From Trichomonas vaginalis G3 (Eukaryota > Parabasalia > Trichomonadida > Trichomonadidae), in the NCBI RefSeq assembly GCF_026262505.1, contig NW_026529273.1:62001-126000 (forward strand): a stretch of 64,000 nucleotides of DNA. Reading direction: 5' to 3'. This document shows positions 19,723-30,182 of this stretch, piece by piece. The notes beneath the pieces were generated by a model that did not search any database, had not been told where the DNA came from, and saw only the letters and a list, made by a program, of their open reading frames with translations. The translations under genes and the position numbers were made by a program. Position 1 is the first letter of the stretch, and every line of letters starts with the position of its first letter.

Positions 19723-21267
19723 ATGCAACCAAGAACACGAATTCCCGAGTTTGCAGAATTAGAAAACTATAAAAATCTTGGGCTATTGACCCAGATGCAA
19801 CTCGATTTACTCTATCGAAGAGTAAATGGCGAGTCTTATCAACAAATACGGAATGTTTACTCAATTTCAAAGACGACAGTAGCACGCGCAATCATGCGCA
19901 CTGCTACTTGTCGTTCATGGACAAAAGGTCAGTCAGGGGGTGGTATGACCCTTTTGTCACTACCAGATGAAATGCAGTTCAAAAAACTTGTTCAAGAGAT
20001 GGCAGACGACTTGAACTGTATTACAACATCAATGGCCATTGCTGTCTGTACGGAATTACAAAATAGGAGATTAAAATTTGCGGCGCGGGTACTAATCACT
20101 GCAAGATGCCCGCATCTTCTAGCGAAGCTCGATGATTACTGCCCATCGCCATCCCGTGGCTGGCTTAATCATATCGCCACAAGATTGTCAATTCGGATTG
20201 TGAGCTCCCAAACTATTGATATGCTCCGACGCTCTACCTGTGACGCAAACCATATTCGCCAATTTTTCCTCTCCAAGCATAGATACTTTGCCCGCAGGAA
20301 GAAGTTTATTGCGAATATGGACGAGACAATGCTCTATTCCAAACGTCGCTATAAAGTTCTTACTGCTGGCCGGAATCGCCCAGTTCGCGCTGAAAAGTCT
20401 CAGCTTCCACATCTTACAGGTGTCTGTACCATCTTTGCAGATGGTACAACTATGAAGCCAATGGTGATACTTCCACAAAAGAAGACCCTTGATGCGGAAT
20501 TGGAAGATCTGGACGCCTTTTTTGTTCGCTCCGAGAGTGGATGGATGAACAAATACCTTTTTATGGTATACTGTATCATGTTCATCTGCAAAGTACAGGA
20601 GAAAAGGTCTCAAATGAATGTGTTTGATGCCCAGGTACCTTTTCTCCTAATTGTAGATGGTCATCCATCCAGGCTCTCTTTCTTGGCCGTTCGCCTCTTG
20701 AGCGCCTTCAATATCGAGCTTCTTGTTCTCCCAGGCCATACATCTCATATCTTACAACCTCTTGATGTTGGGATTTTTTCTCCCTTGAAGGCCCAATTCA
20801 AGAAGTTGTTTGATATGGCGACTATCCGGTACGATCAGCAAGGGCATATGGTGATCAATTATGTATGGAACGCCAGATAACTGCGCTATATCATGGTTCG
20901 CAGCTTCCTTGATGCATGTAGTGTGTCTTGCACAGCTACAAACATCGAAAATGCTTTTAAAGCAACAGGAATCTATCCATTGGATATGAACAAACCTCTT
21001 GCTTCCAGATACATTGTAGCAAATGGAGTTCCTCCTGCAAGGCCCAATTTTGTCAACGACAAAGTCCTTACAGATCCAAATGTGATGATGCAAGTCTTCC
21101 AAATGGAATATGGACGCCCCATGCAGCAACAGGATTGGTATTTCAATCTGTTTGTGGCTATGCAATCTGTTTTGGCCTGGAATGGAGCATATGGCCAGGT
21201 TCTTAGTCGTGAGTTACATCTCCTTTATCCTACTGCAGGTGGATTTCAAAAAATCCAATTAAAATGA
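19723..21267 (+). pseudogene. Pogo/Tigger-type (DDE_1) transposase with one internal stop
   Basis: 385 residues to an in-frame TAA at 20878-20880, after which the same frame runs on to 21267. The N-terminus has a helix-turn-helix segment (LLYRRVNGESYQQIRNVYSI then SKTTVARAIM). The catalytic triad is intact: NMDETMLYS, LLIVDGHPSRLS and SHILQPLDVGIFSPLK, the usual D-D-D of DDE_1 pogo-like transposases. After the stop the text (NIENAFKATGIYPLD) still matches the family C-terminus (AFxxxGIxPxD), so the stop is a lesion in an otherwise open gene. GC content is higher than in the host genes around it, which fits a mobile origin. It is immediately followed by a minisatellite. Confidence 0.85.
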
Positions 21268-21329
21268 TATAAAGCTGAGGAGCTCCAGGGTGAAGAGGAA
21301 TTGATGAAGAAAAGAAGCAGCTGCATAAT

Positions 21330-22966
21330 GGAGTGAGGAAGCATCTTGATGAAGAGAGGAAGCACCTTGATCAAGAGAGGAAGTACTTTGAAGAAGAGAG
21401 GAAGCACTTTGATTTAGAGAGGAAGCATCTTGATCAAGAGAGGAAGTACTTTGAAGAAGAGAGGAAGCATCTTGATGAAGAGAGGAAGCACCTTGATCAA
21501 GAGAGGAAGCTGCATCTTGAGCAAGAGAGGAAGCACTTTGAAGAAGAGAGGAAGCATCTTGATCAAGAGAGGAAGTGCTTTGTTGAAGAGAGGAAGCATC
21601 TTGATCAAGAGAGGAAGTACTTTGTTGAAGAGAGGAAGCTGCATGATGAAGAGAGGAAGCACCTTGATCAAGAGAGGAAGCTGCATCTTGAGCAAGAGAG
21701 GAAGCACTTTGAAGAAGAGAGGAAGCACCTTGATCAAGAGAGGAAGTACTTTGAAGAAGAGAGGAAGTACTTTGAAGAAGAGAGGAAGCATCTTGATGAA
21801 GAGAGGAAGCATCTTGATGAAGAGAGGAAGTACTTTGAAGAAGAGAGGAAGCATCTTGATGAAGAGAGGAAGCATCTTGATCAAGAGAGGAAGTACTTTG
21901 AAGAAGAGAGGAAGCATCTTGATGAAGAGAGGAAGCTGCATCTTGAGCAAGAGAGGAAGTACTTTGATCAAGAGAGGAAGTACTTTGAAGAAGAGAGGAA
22001 GCACCTTGATCAAGAGAGGAAGCACTTTGATGAAGAGAGGAAGCACCTTGATCAAGAGAGGAAGCATCTTGATCAAGAGAGGAAGCATCTTGATCAAGAG
22101 AGGAAGCTGCATGATGGATGCATGATGGAGTGAGGAAGCATCTTGATGAAGAGAGGAATCACTTTGTTGAAGAGAGGAAGCATCTTGATCAAGAGAGGAA
22201 GCATCTTGATCAAGAGAGGAAGTACTTTGAAGAAGAGAGGAAGCATCTTGATGAAGAGAGGAAGCTGCATCTTGAGCAAGAGAGGAAGTACTTTGATCAA
22301 GAGAGGAAGTACTTTGAAGAAGAGAGGAAGCATCTTGATGAAGAGAGGAAGCATCTTGATCAAGAGAGGAAGTACTTTGAAGAAGAGAGGAAGCATCTTG
22401 ATGAAGAGAGGAAGCTGCATCTTGAGCAAGAGAGGAAGTACTTTGATCAAGAGAGGAAGTACTTTGAAGAAGAGAGGAAGCACCTTGATCAAGAGAGGAA
22501 GCACCTTGATCAAGAGAGGAAGTACTTTGAAGAAGAGAGGAAGCACTTTGATGAAGAGAGGAAGCATCTTGATCAAGAGAGGAAGTACTTTGAAGAAGAG
22601 AGGAAGCATCTTGATGAAGAGAGGAAGCTGCATCTTGAGCAAGAGAGGAAGTACTTTGAAGAAGAGAGGAAGCACCTTGATCAAGAGAGGAAGTACTTTG
22701 AAGAAGAGAGGAAGCACTTTGATGAAGAGAGGAAGCACCTTGATCAAGAGAGGAAGCATCTTGATCAAGAGAGGAAGCATCTTGATCAAGAGAGGAAGCT
22801 GCATGATGGATGCATGATGGAGTGAGGAAGCATCTTGATGAAGAGAGGAATCACTTTGTTGAAGAGAGGAAGCATCTTGATCAAGAGAGGAAGCATCTTG
22901 ATCAAGAGAGGAAGCTGCATGATGGATGCATGATGGAGTGAGGAAGCATCTTGATGAAGAGAGGAA
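21330..22966. repeat. 21-bp minisatellite, 1.6 kb, open in several frames
   Basis: About 75 tandem units of the form GAAGAGAGGAAGCATCTTGA(T), with GATCAAGAGAGG, TTTGAAGAAGAG and AAGCTGCAT variants. A higher-order unit ending GCATGATGGATGCATGATGG recurs at 22106, 22800 and 22915. Because 21 is a multiple of three and the unit lacks stops, two plus frames (reading KHLDEER and RGSTLIK) and one minus frame stay open for 230-270 codons. None begins with ATG; they open with GTG or TTG. I treat it as noncoding, perhaps grown from the 3' end of the pogo element (GAAGAAAAGAAGCAGCTGCA at 21306). Confidence 0.85.
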
Positions 22967-23431
22967 GCGTAAGAACCGATAACATTTACAAAATATTAAA
23001 TTTATTTTGTAAATTTTCCAAAAGCCTTAGTACCAATGTAATATAAATGCTCCAAAAATACCATCCCTCCTTCCAAAAGCGTAAGAACCGATAACATTTA
23101 CAAAATATTAAATTTATTTTGTAAATTTTCCAAAAGCCTTAGTACCAATGTAATATAAATGCTCCAAAAATACCATCCCTCCTTCCAAAAGCGTAAGAAC
23201 CGATAACATTTACAAAATATTAAATTTATTTTGTAAATTTTCCAAAAGCCTTAGTACCAATGTAATATAAATGCTCCAAAAATACCATCCCTCCTTCCAA
23301 AAGCGTAAGAACCGATAACATTTACAAAATATTAAATTTATTTTGTAAATTTTCCAAAAGCCTTAGTACCAATGTAATATAAATGCTCCAAAAATACCAT
23401 CCCTCCTTCCAAAAGCGTAAGAACCGATAAC
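22967..23431. repeat. 112-bp satellite (four copies plus a stub)
   Basis: Identical 112-bp units start at 22967, 23079, 23191 and 23303; a partial fifth starts at 23415. Each contains a perfect 10-bp inverted repeat, TTTACAAAAT ... ATTTTGTAAA. The identity of the units means recent amplification. The array abuts the 21-bp minisatellite with no spacer. Confidence 0.92.
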
Positions 23432-23974
23432 TGTTATAGACCGAAAATATATTTTTTCGGTTTTCTCTTCAAATAATTGAAAGAATGATACTATTATAGG
23501 TTTATTATATTATATAGCATATAATCATGCTATAGCCGAAAATTATAAGTTTTGAGAAGATTGAATATAACACAAATAAATTTGAATGTAAGTTAAATTG
23601 CTTGTTGTTTTTAATAGCTATTTAATGAGAAATCCAATATTGCAAAATTCAAATTGAATGATTGAAAGAACAGAAAAAGTCATTCTTTTCAATTTCGAAT
23701 ATGTTTCATTGTATTTATAATTATATGGCAAATAAGATATTTAAACTTGATTTTTGAAGGAAAATTCACAAAATTGAATAAATTCAAATAATTTTTATTC
23801 AAAAATAAACTAGTTATTTGAGTTTAATACTAATTATCTATTCAAACTACAAAGTTTGTAATTTAAAATATTTTGTGAGATCAGATTGAATTAATTCAAG
23901 GTTCTTTTCAATTAATATTAATGACCATATTACGCATTTTCGAACATTCTAAACCAAATATATAAAAATGGGAG
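23432..23974. other. Spacer between two satellites
   Basis: AT-rich with no gene. One short hairpin of the form CCGAAAATATATTTTTTCGG near 23442-23461. Confidence 0.4.
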
Positions 23975-24457
23975 ACGAATGTTAAATTTGCTAGACATGG
24001 GGGAGTTGTCTGCAAAGTTTTAGCTCTTATCTCTAACAAAAAATTAATTTTTAAAAAAATGACCGAATACGTTTCACAGCGAGAAAAAAATAAAAGGCAA
24101 GATAGAATTTTCTAGACATAAAGAAGTTGTTTACCGAGTTTTAGCTCTTATCTCTAACAAAAAATTAATTTTTAAAAAAATGACCGAATACGTTTCACAG
24201 CGAGAAAAAAATAAAAGGCAAGATAGAATTTTCTAGACATAAAGAAGTTGTTTACCGAGTTTTAGCTCTTATCTCTAACAAAAAATTAATTTTTAAAAAA
24301 ATGACCGAATACGTTTCACAGCGAGAAAAAAATAAAAGGCAAGATAGAATTTTCTAGACATAAAGAAGTTGTTTACCGAGTTTTAGCTCTTATCTCTAAC
24401 AAAAAATTAATTTTTAAAAAAATGACCGAATACGTTTCACAGCGAGAAAAAAATAAA
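23975..24457. repeat. 121-bp satellite (about four copies)
   Basis: The motif TAGCTCTTATCTCTAACAAA recurs at 24021, 24142, 24263 and 24384, a 121-bp step. Units share ATGACCGAATACGTTTCACA. The first unit is more diverged than the others. The unit is not a multiple of three, so the short Met-containing frames in it do not persist. Confidence 0.9.
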
Positions 24458-24613
24458 ACTGTACACTGATTTTCATTTTCATTTCCAGTCACTTTACTTA
24501 TTATTTTTTCTTTTTTTCATTTTAATTATAAATTATTTCATAATACGTTTATTTACGTTACCATTTTCTTTATTCTTTTGAATTCCATACTAGACACTTA
24601 TAGAATATTTTGA

Positions 24614-25450
24614 TTGTTAACGTACTTCATTAAAATGAATCCTTACAAAGGGTATGTCGATCGAATTTACCTAATTGGTATTTCCAATCAGATTGAAGAA
24701 GGTAAAATGACATGGGAAGAAGCTTGCACCCATGTTCCCATCGCCCCAACCCTTCAATCAAATGATTTAAAATATTTAGATGTTTCAAAATCTTTTTTAC
24801 AAAATCAATTTAGCTTACAGAATATCCCATTGCCTAAAGGCAAGAAAGGTCGTAGGGTCAATCCCTACGACCAAATCAAAGCTCTTGCTGTGATACATGA
24901 CCACTGGGCCTTTCCCTGTGGTCAAACAAAACAATGGAAACGTTTGAAATTACAACAAATTGATGTATCTTATAGAGAAGTACGCAGATACTTCAAAGAA
25001 AATCATTTCACCAAGACGCGATTAGAGCATGCCGGGCCAGAAACAGCAGTAAGATATTGGGCGCTTTCACCCAATCTTATCTGGCACGCAGATGTTCATT
25101 ATTTTAGGGTGTTCGTGGCCAGTATATTTATGGCATAATCGACGATTTTAGCCGCAAAGTCCTAGCGTGTATACAAATACCAGATATGCTGGCAGCGACG
25201 ACAGCGAACGTTGCGGCTTCCGCCTTCATTGAATTTGGCGCCCCTTATTGTTTCTGGACCGACAACGGTTCAGAAAATAGGGGCGCCTTTCAAGATCTAC
25301 TTGATCTTTGGGCGTCCAATGGCGGCATACAGATTCTCATTCTCCCTACCAAAATGGGAAGATTGAGAGATTCTGGCCGACATTGGAGCGCTGCCAAAGC
25401 ATTCAGGCTATTCCTGCCTTTATTTGGGAGTACAATAATAACACACCGCA
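24614..25450 (+). pseudogene. rve-type (IS481/Ginger-like) transposase relic
   Basis: The start region has TCATTAAAATG, a normal trichomonad initiator. A helix-turn-helix-like first half precedes an integrase core whose parts can be seen: IWHADVHYF, FWTDNGSEN and HSPYQNGKIERFW, giving the D-D-E signature. The closest fit I can suggest is the IS481-like eukaryotic DNA transposons known from Trichomonas, or a Ginger-type element; I cannot decide without a search. The relic is broken (about two breaks) and its 3' end stops at the Polinton terminus at 25451. Age: moderately old. Confidence 0.6.
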
Positions 25451-25593
25451 AGTTAGTATGGTTATCTTGGGTATGGAGGCACTGCGTTCCTCCGTACGCA
25501 ATACTTGTGAATTTGACACTTTACGAAACCGTTAACGTATATTTTACAACACAAACGACAACACTAACTTAACCTTAAATATTTACAAAACCA
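25451..25593 (+). repeat. Polinton left terminal inverted repeat
   Basis: Matches the reverse complement of 48148-48288. The best-kept blocks are GGCACTGCGTTCC, TTTGACACTTTAC, GTATATTTTACAACACAAAC and AACTTAACCTTAAATATTTA. It begins AGTTAGTATGG, fitting the 5'-AG ends of Polintons. Confidence 0.8.
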
Positions 25594-25691
25594 CCACCCA
25601 CTTCACTTCACTAACGAACTCACTAATGTAAAATAAACGTTCTCACTATCGTTCTCACTAACGACTACACTAATGTTCTCATAAATTTTCC

Positions 25692-25967
25692 TCAAATCAA
25701 TATTTCATCATCAGTGTTAACCCTATTGTAGTCATACTTGAAGCCATAAACTTTCTCTAACTTCTTAACGTACAATTTACATAACTTACCTTCGTCATCG
25801 TATGGTTTAATGATATAACTATTTCTATCTTTATACACAGTCAATGAAAAGTCAACTGGTCTCGGATGTATTTGAAAGAACATGTTATGTTCAGGAAGGA
25901 AGAATAAATGTTTAAATGTATGTTTGTTATACTGTGGAATTCGAATGAGTTGCTTTTGTTCTGTCAT
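25692..25967 (-). CDS. Small Polinton protein of unknown function
   Basis: 91 residues with no named domain; mixed charged and aromatic (KHTFKHLFFLPEHNMFFQI). It is the gene nearest the left terminus. Upstream, on its coding strand, is GAACGTTTATTTTTATAA, a block shared with the gene starting at 26852. Confidence 0.5.
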   Translation of the reverse strand: MTEQKQLIRIPQYNKHTFKHLFFLPEHNMFFQIHPRPVDFSLTVYKDRNSYIIKPYDDEGKLCKLYVKKLEKVYGFKYDYNRVNTDDEILI

Positions 25968-26008
25968 TTATAAAAATAAACGTTCTCGCTAAATAATAAA
26001 ATAAACTT

Positions 26009-26060
26009 AAAAATTAATGATATCACCACTCACACGTATGAAAACATAGCACAAAAATAA
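26009..26060 (+). repeat. Subterminal inverted repeat, left arm
   Basis: ATTAATGATATCACCACTCA and the following 30 bases match, inverted, 47516-47568 near the other end of the Polinton. It lies about 560 bp inside the left terminus, between two small genes. Confidence 0.8.
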
Positions 26061-26064
26061 ATTT

Positions 26065-26112
26065 AGGTGAAGTGGTGAGATCTCACCTCTTTTTTCACCT
26101 GTTTTTTCACCC
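26065..26112. terminator. Gene-end hairpin 1
   Basis: AGGTGAAGTGGTGAGATCTC then ACCT...TTTTTTCACC repeats; an imperfect palindrome directly after the stop of the 26127-26363 gene (minus strand). Confidence 0.5.
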
Positions 26113-26126
26113 TTGAATTCATTGCT

Positions 26127-26363
26127 TTATAACTCTCTTCCTTTCTCCAACTCTTCTAACTTCTTCTTAAGTTCAGCAATGTTGTCCTCATGAAGTTTAA
26201 TCTTCCTTAATATACCTTCTCTATCTAATGGTTGCTTTATCTTTCTAAACTGAACTCTACCATCCTTCATAGTATGAATGTAAAAACCTTCTGGAATAGT
26301 TCCTGATTTAATGTATTCTACCAAAAACTTTTGTTTCATTGCTTCAGTGACTTTAGTCGTCAT
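26127..26363 (-). CDS. Small Polinton protein, paralogue of the 28698-28901 product
   Basis: 78 residues from the ATG at 26363 (a TTG lies upstream in frame). GFYIHTMKDGRVQFRKIKQP aligns with PFYYVSQSKDGKIYVRKRKV of the small gene at 28698-28901, so the two are probably paralogues. The C-terminal half is a charged helix (KLHEDNIAELKKKLEELEKG). Its stop is followed by a gene-end hairpin at 26065-26112. Function unknown. Confidence 0.55.
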   Translation of the reverse strand: MTTKVTEAMKQKFLVEYIKSGTIPEGFYIHTMKDGRVQFRKIKQPLDREGILRKIKLHEDNIAELKKKLEELEKGREL

Positions 26364-26591
26364 TTCAATCAAATAAAAATTTTAATATAAAATAAAAATA
26401 ACGTTATTTTTTCAGTAAGGAAACGCAGGAGTTTTACGATTTATTTGAGGAGTAGGTTCTGGTTTAAATGTTGGAGTCGGTTTAGGAGTTGACTTTTGAA
26501 CAGGAGTTTGTACTTCCATAGGTTCAGGAGTCATTGAAGGTTTTTGGCGATGGTGTCGGAGTTTGTTCAAATTCAGCTACTTCAGTATTAT

Positions 26592-26852
26592 TTATAACAT
26601 TTGCTTTGTTTTTCTTTTCAACATCATTACTGCTCCTGCTGTAGCTAGCAAACCTAGTGGGAGACCATATCTTATATAAGGACTTGACCAAATGCTATTT
26701 TTGACAGGAGCTGGTGGAACACCTAACCTTGGTGAGACTGCTCTTTGCCATTGTGCAGCTCGTAAGAAATATTCAATAGGTGCTCCATAATCGTTTGGTA
26801 AAGTTTGTTTCACAGATGGTGAAGGTTCACGAGAGCTTGATGAAGAACTCAT
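26592..26852 (-). CDS. Small Polinton protein with a C-terminal membrane segment
   Basis: 86 residues. Ser-rich N-terminus (MSSSSSSREPSPS), then a probable transmembrane helix near the end (YGLPLGLLATAGAVMML) and a basic tail (KRKTKQ). A Pro/Thr-rich coding-like stretch lies just downstream (about 26414-26590). The plan recalls minor virion membrane-active peptides, but that is inference. Confidence 0.5.
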   Translation of the reverse strand: MSSSSSSREPSPSVKQTLPNDYGAPIEYFLRAAQWQRAVSPRLGVPPAPVKNSIWSSPYIRYGLPLGLLATAGAVMMLKRKTKQML

Positions 26853-26918
26853 TTATAAGCTTTAAAAATAAACGTTCATCCTTTATTCCTCACTGTCGTC
26901 CGTGCTAAGTTATAGTCG

Positions 26919-28447
26919 TCAAGTCTTATTATTGGTATGCCTTACTGCACGTATTGCAAAGCAACAATCCCTCATAAATCCAATAAGTGGCTTTGGTACA
27001 TTTTCTGTTGCTAGTTCAATAGGTCCTTTAACAGACAATTTGTATGTTATTGGAGCAGTAGATGTTTGACCTTGCTGGAAGCAAAAGTCCACTTCTGTTG
27101 GAAAACCACATAAGAAATGTGTGTTGTCATAGCTATCCCATTTATGTTCCACACTACCATCATCCACCAATGACCTCATAACATCTTCATTAAATCCATC
27201 ATATCATTGTTTGTATTGCAAGCGTTCGCAACCATTTCATAAAATACAGGTCCATATGATTTTTCAGGTTCTGCAGGCATATTTCCATAAGCTCCCATGG
27301 AAAGCTGAAGATATTTAAACTTAGGGTTCTCAAAATTAACATAATAGTTGTCTTTCTTTCTAAATAGTGCCCAAATACTTTTAACATTAATAGGCGTATA
27401 AGCTGCTGTAAATGTTGCACTTGAACTATCTGTATTCTTTGAGAATGAACCATCCATAGGAATCCAATCCATAACTTTAACAGGAAAACATAAAGCGTTT
27501 GTATAATGTTCTACAAGTTCTGTATAAATGTTAGGGTCTAAAGAGAATGACTTTGGATGAATAAAACATTCATTAAAATCCATCTTTGTTCGAAATAGTT
27601 GCTGGGTTACAGTTGTAATAGTAACTGTTCCACTAGCTTCTACTGCCTTCGTTATCATAGTGAATGGTTCATTCCATGGAACAAATTTATTTGTCGGTGG
27701 ATTTGAATCTGAAGCAAATGCAACTTTAAGAGTTGGATTGAAAGCAATGATATCATTTACAGATATAGATGTGCATTGTAAGGCGTCGCTACTGAACTTT
27801 ACTTTAAGCTGAATGTTTCCTGCAAAAGCTGGAATAAATCGAATAGCTTCTAATGGAAGGAATCTTCTAACAGGAATTCTTAAACGAAGCTTAAAATCAA
27901 ATGATTTTCCTGCTGTAATTGGACCACTAACAATTTGTCCTGTTCTGCATGTTCCCGAATGACTCCATACATCTTTATGTCGAGTCTTTGAAAAAACATC
28001 GACTTTCTTTATTTGTTCGGTAGTTTGTGAGTTTGAAGTTATATATGCTTCTTCTCTTGCGTTGTCTTGAGAATATACGATACGACCATTTGCAAGGATT
28101 TGATATCCAGCAACTGCATAGAAAGCGTCATCGAAACCAATCCAAAATCCTGGTGGGTTTGTTTTATTGGAACCTGAACCAATTTCTTTATCTACAATAA
28201 ATTGACCTTCCATTTTATACGTAATGAATGTATTGTAAAGGTCCAACATATTTTCACCAGGAGGTGAGAGATTGAATGTTACCCATGTGTTATCTTTAGC
28301 AGTTCCAGGTTGTGATGGAATCTTTGCGTCAGAATATTTTCTATTAGTGTCACCAATTTGAACTGCATTGTCTATGATATCGAAATATGAGCGAATCTGA
28401 TGAATATGCTCTGCTGGAGTAAATTCGTTTAACTGTTCGTTCTGCAT
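26919..28447 (-). CDS. MCP: Polinton major capsid protein (double jelly roll), fossil
   Basis: The main frame is 27176-28447 (423 residues) and an adjoining frame covers the C-terminal part; the region is broken about once. It is recognised by its relation to the second capsid protein at 58248-59858: FKLRLRIPVRRFLPLEAIRF then AFAGNIQLKVKF here, against VKLKLRVPLSSFLIFRFLRY then NWAGKISIEL there. Both show the beta-rich pattern and the central basic strand of Polinton/adenovirus-like double-jelly-roll capsid proteins, which form the icosahedral shell. The upstream motif is TTTTTATCTGAAGTAAATAC. Confidence rests on context (ATPase, minor capsid candidate) and paralogy. Confidence 0.75.
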
Positions 28448-28474
28448 GTATTTACTTCAGATAAAAATATCTAT

Positions 28475-28741
28475 TTACTTCATTATTCTCACTCTTCTTC
28501 TTGGTATTCGTGGTGGAAGTTGTTTCTTGACATTTTCAATGAACTGTACATTCTCTTTTGTCTCGACTTCTTTCACTGGTGGGTCAGGGTTCTTTGACTC
28601 GGTTTGCTTTTCAATGAAATTCACGAACTTTGCAATAAGCTCTTGGTTCGTTATTGAAAGTACATCTGGCTTCTTTTCTTCTTGTTCTTTTGGTGGCTCA
28701 GTTTGTACAGAAGGTTTTATATGGGCTTCGCTCGGTGCCAT
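28475..28741 (-). CDS. Small Pro/Lys-rich Polinton protein
   Basis: 88 residues, hydrophilic, ending in a strongly basic PPRIPRRRVRIMK. It overlaps the next small gene (28698-28901) in another frame. A double-hairpin mini-repeat (28723-28746) covers its start codon region. It may bind nucleic acid; not recognised. Confidence 0.45.
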   Translation of the reverse strand: MAPSEAHIKPSVQTEPPKEQEEKKPDVLSITNQELIAKFVNFIEKQTESKNPDPPVKEVETKENVQFIENVKKQLPPRIPRRRVRIMK

Positions 28742-28901
28742 GCACCTTAATGTTGTCGCTCTCTGTATTCGCTAATGGAACCTTTCTTTTTCTTACATAT
28801 ATTTTACCATCTTTACTCTGACTTACATAATAGAAAGGATGTTGTATTCCTCTGGCGTCATTTAATATAATAGACTCTCGTTCTGATTTTGACAAGCTCA
28901 T
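28698..28901 (-). CDS. Small Polinton protein, paralogue of the 26127-26363 product
   Basis: 67 residues. The core FYYVSQSKDGKIYVRKRKV aligns with the 26127-26363 product. The last third is encoded by the double-hairpin mini-repeat at 28723-28746. Divergently placed with the gene at 28947, with a TTTTTTATCTAC motif between them. Confidence 0.5.
   Translation of the reverse strand: MSLSKSERESIILNDARGIQHPFYYVSQSKDGKIYVRKRKVPLANTESDNIKVHGTERSPYKTFCTN
28723..28746. repeat. Double-hairpin mini-repeat 1
   Basis: GGGC-TTC-GCTC (with one wobble) then GGTGC-CAT-GCACC. Lies inside two overlapping small genes. Confidence 0.7.
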
Positions 28902-28946
28902 TTTACATCGGTTAAAGTTTTAATTTAGTTTTTTATCTACAGTCAA

Positions 28947-29219
28947 ATGACTCAGTCAAATCCTACGGACAAGACCCAAGGGGTCATAGATGTTGAAGCA
29001 TTGAAGAAAGAAATTCGTGAACAAATTTTATCCGAACTGAAGGAACAAAAACCAGAACAAAAGCCAGAGAGACCAAAGAGAAAACTTAGTGAAAAACAAC
29101 TAGCTGCATTAGCTGCTGGAAGACAGAAGAACCCACGTTTGCTGGCGAAAAAAGCTAGAGAAGAAGCAAAAGCAAAGGAAGAACAAAAAGCAAAGGAAGC
29201 TGAAGCAAAGAAAGAGTAA
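28947..29219 (+). CDS. Small highly charged Polinton protein
   Basis: 90 residues, almost entirely Lys, Glu, Ala and Arg; predicted long helix (LKKEIREQILSELKEQ) then a basic segment (RPKRKLSEKQLAALAAGRQ) and an Ala/Lys/Glu tail. It may bind DNA or scaffold. Upstream TTTTTTATCTACAGTCAA. Confidence 0.5.
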   Translation: MTQSNPTDKTQGVIDVEALKKEIREQILSELKEQKPEQKPERPKRKLSEKQLAALAAGRQKNPRLLAKKAREEAKAKEEQKAKEAEAKKE

Positions 29220-29243
29220 ATGGTTTATTTTTATCCAAACTAA

Positions 29244-30101
29244 ATGTATAGACAAATACCTTTATCTGTTGCGTTCAGTAGTGAAAACCCTGACGTCAAA
29301 ATAAAGGGGAACAGAGTAACGTTTAAGTTTCCAACAGACTGGATTGTGAACATAAATGAAGAGAAGTACATTGGCATAACATCTATGTATATAACACGTG
29401 CTTTCAGAAAGGTTGACTTTATACTTCAAGTCGAGATAGAAAATGACGAACAGTCTTTAAGCGCCCAAAACATTCACATATACAAATACTTTAAAGACGA
29501 TACAACATTGTTGCAATGTATGATTTCATTTAATGAGATGTTCGAGAAAAAGTTCAATATTGAAGTACAAACTTTACAGCCTTTACGTGAGTTTCTTGCA
29601 CAACTGAAAGAAGAAGGTAGTCAGCCACAACTTATAGACTTTCATTATGAATTTAATGAAAATGAAGATGGAACTCATGACTGTCAGTTTGTTATATATT
29701 CACCATTCAATGAAGTCGCTAAAAAGAAAGAAAATCCATTACGTATAAGGTTTCAAATCTCTGAACCCAATGAAGACTTCAAGAATGTTTTCAATTATGA
29801 TGCAATACTTCCGAGGAAAAATGAATTTTCAAAGATTGTAACACCTGGCATTTGGGATAGAAAGCAAGCTATATTATATTCAAACTTAAGTAAGGGAGTT
29901 GAAAATGAGTTCATTGGTCATACAAGAACTTCACCACTGTCAAATCCTAAGTATTACAAGCTTACTGGCTTCAATCGTGAGTTTTGGATAGACATGTTCT
30001 CCACTCATGACCATAAGTGCCCAGTGTTCTTACCTCCAGATGGGAAAGATTGTTTATACATTGAAGCACAATTGTTAAACTCTACAATAGCTGTATTGTA
30101 A
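29244..30101 (+). CDS. Putative Polinton structural protein
   Basis: 285 residues with no signal peptide. Beta-rich pattern; FPTDWIVNINEEKYIGITSM resembles HWVEYVGGEKAIEIRQVRSI of the 45849-46712 product, so the two may be related virion components. The C-terminus (KDCLYIEAQLLNSTIAVL) resembles the YGNCLYIESKIANVTG segment of the minor capsid candidate at 42801. Upstream TTTTTATCCAAACTAA. The structural role is inferred from these resemblances. Confidence 0.45.
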   Translation: MYRQIPLSVAFSSENPDVKIKGNRVTFKFPTDWIVNINEEKYIGITSMYITRAFRKVDFILQVEIENDEQSLSAQNIHIYKYFKDDTTLLQCMISFNEMFEKKFNIEVQTLQPLREFLAQLKEEGSQPQLIDFHYEFNENEDGTHDCQFVIYSPFNEVAKKKENPLRIRFQISEPNEDFKNVFNYDAILPRKNEFSKIVTPGIWDRKQAILYSNLSKGVENEFIGHTRTSPLSNPKYYKLTGFNREFWIDMFSTHDHKCPVFLPPDGKDCLYIEAQLLNSTIAVL

Positions 30102-30112
30102 ATGACCACATA

Positions 30113-30136
30113 GGCTTCGCCCATGCCGCTAGCGGC
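30113..30136. repeat. Double-hairpin mini-repeat 2
   Basis: GGC-TTC-GCC, short spacer, GCCGC-TA-GCGGC. Intergenic, between the 29244 gene and the polymerase. Confidence 0.75.
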
Positions 30137-30182
30137 TTATTTTTATCACAAATGACCTCATTGCTGACAAAAATAAATGACC

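Noticed and set aside
21333-22825. Coiled-coil proteins from the KHLDEER array
   Set aside because: No ATG start, several frames open equally, minisatellite structure with higher-order units.
22967-24457. CRISPR-like array
   Set aside because: Units are head-to-tail identical satellites of 112 and 121 bp without spacers, in a eukaryotic context.
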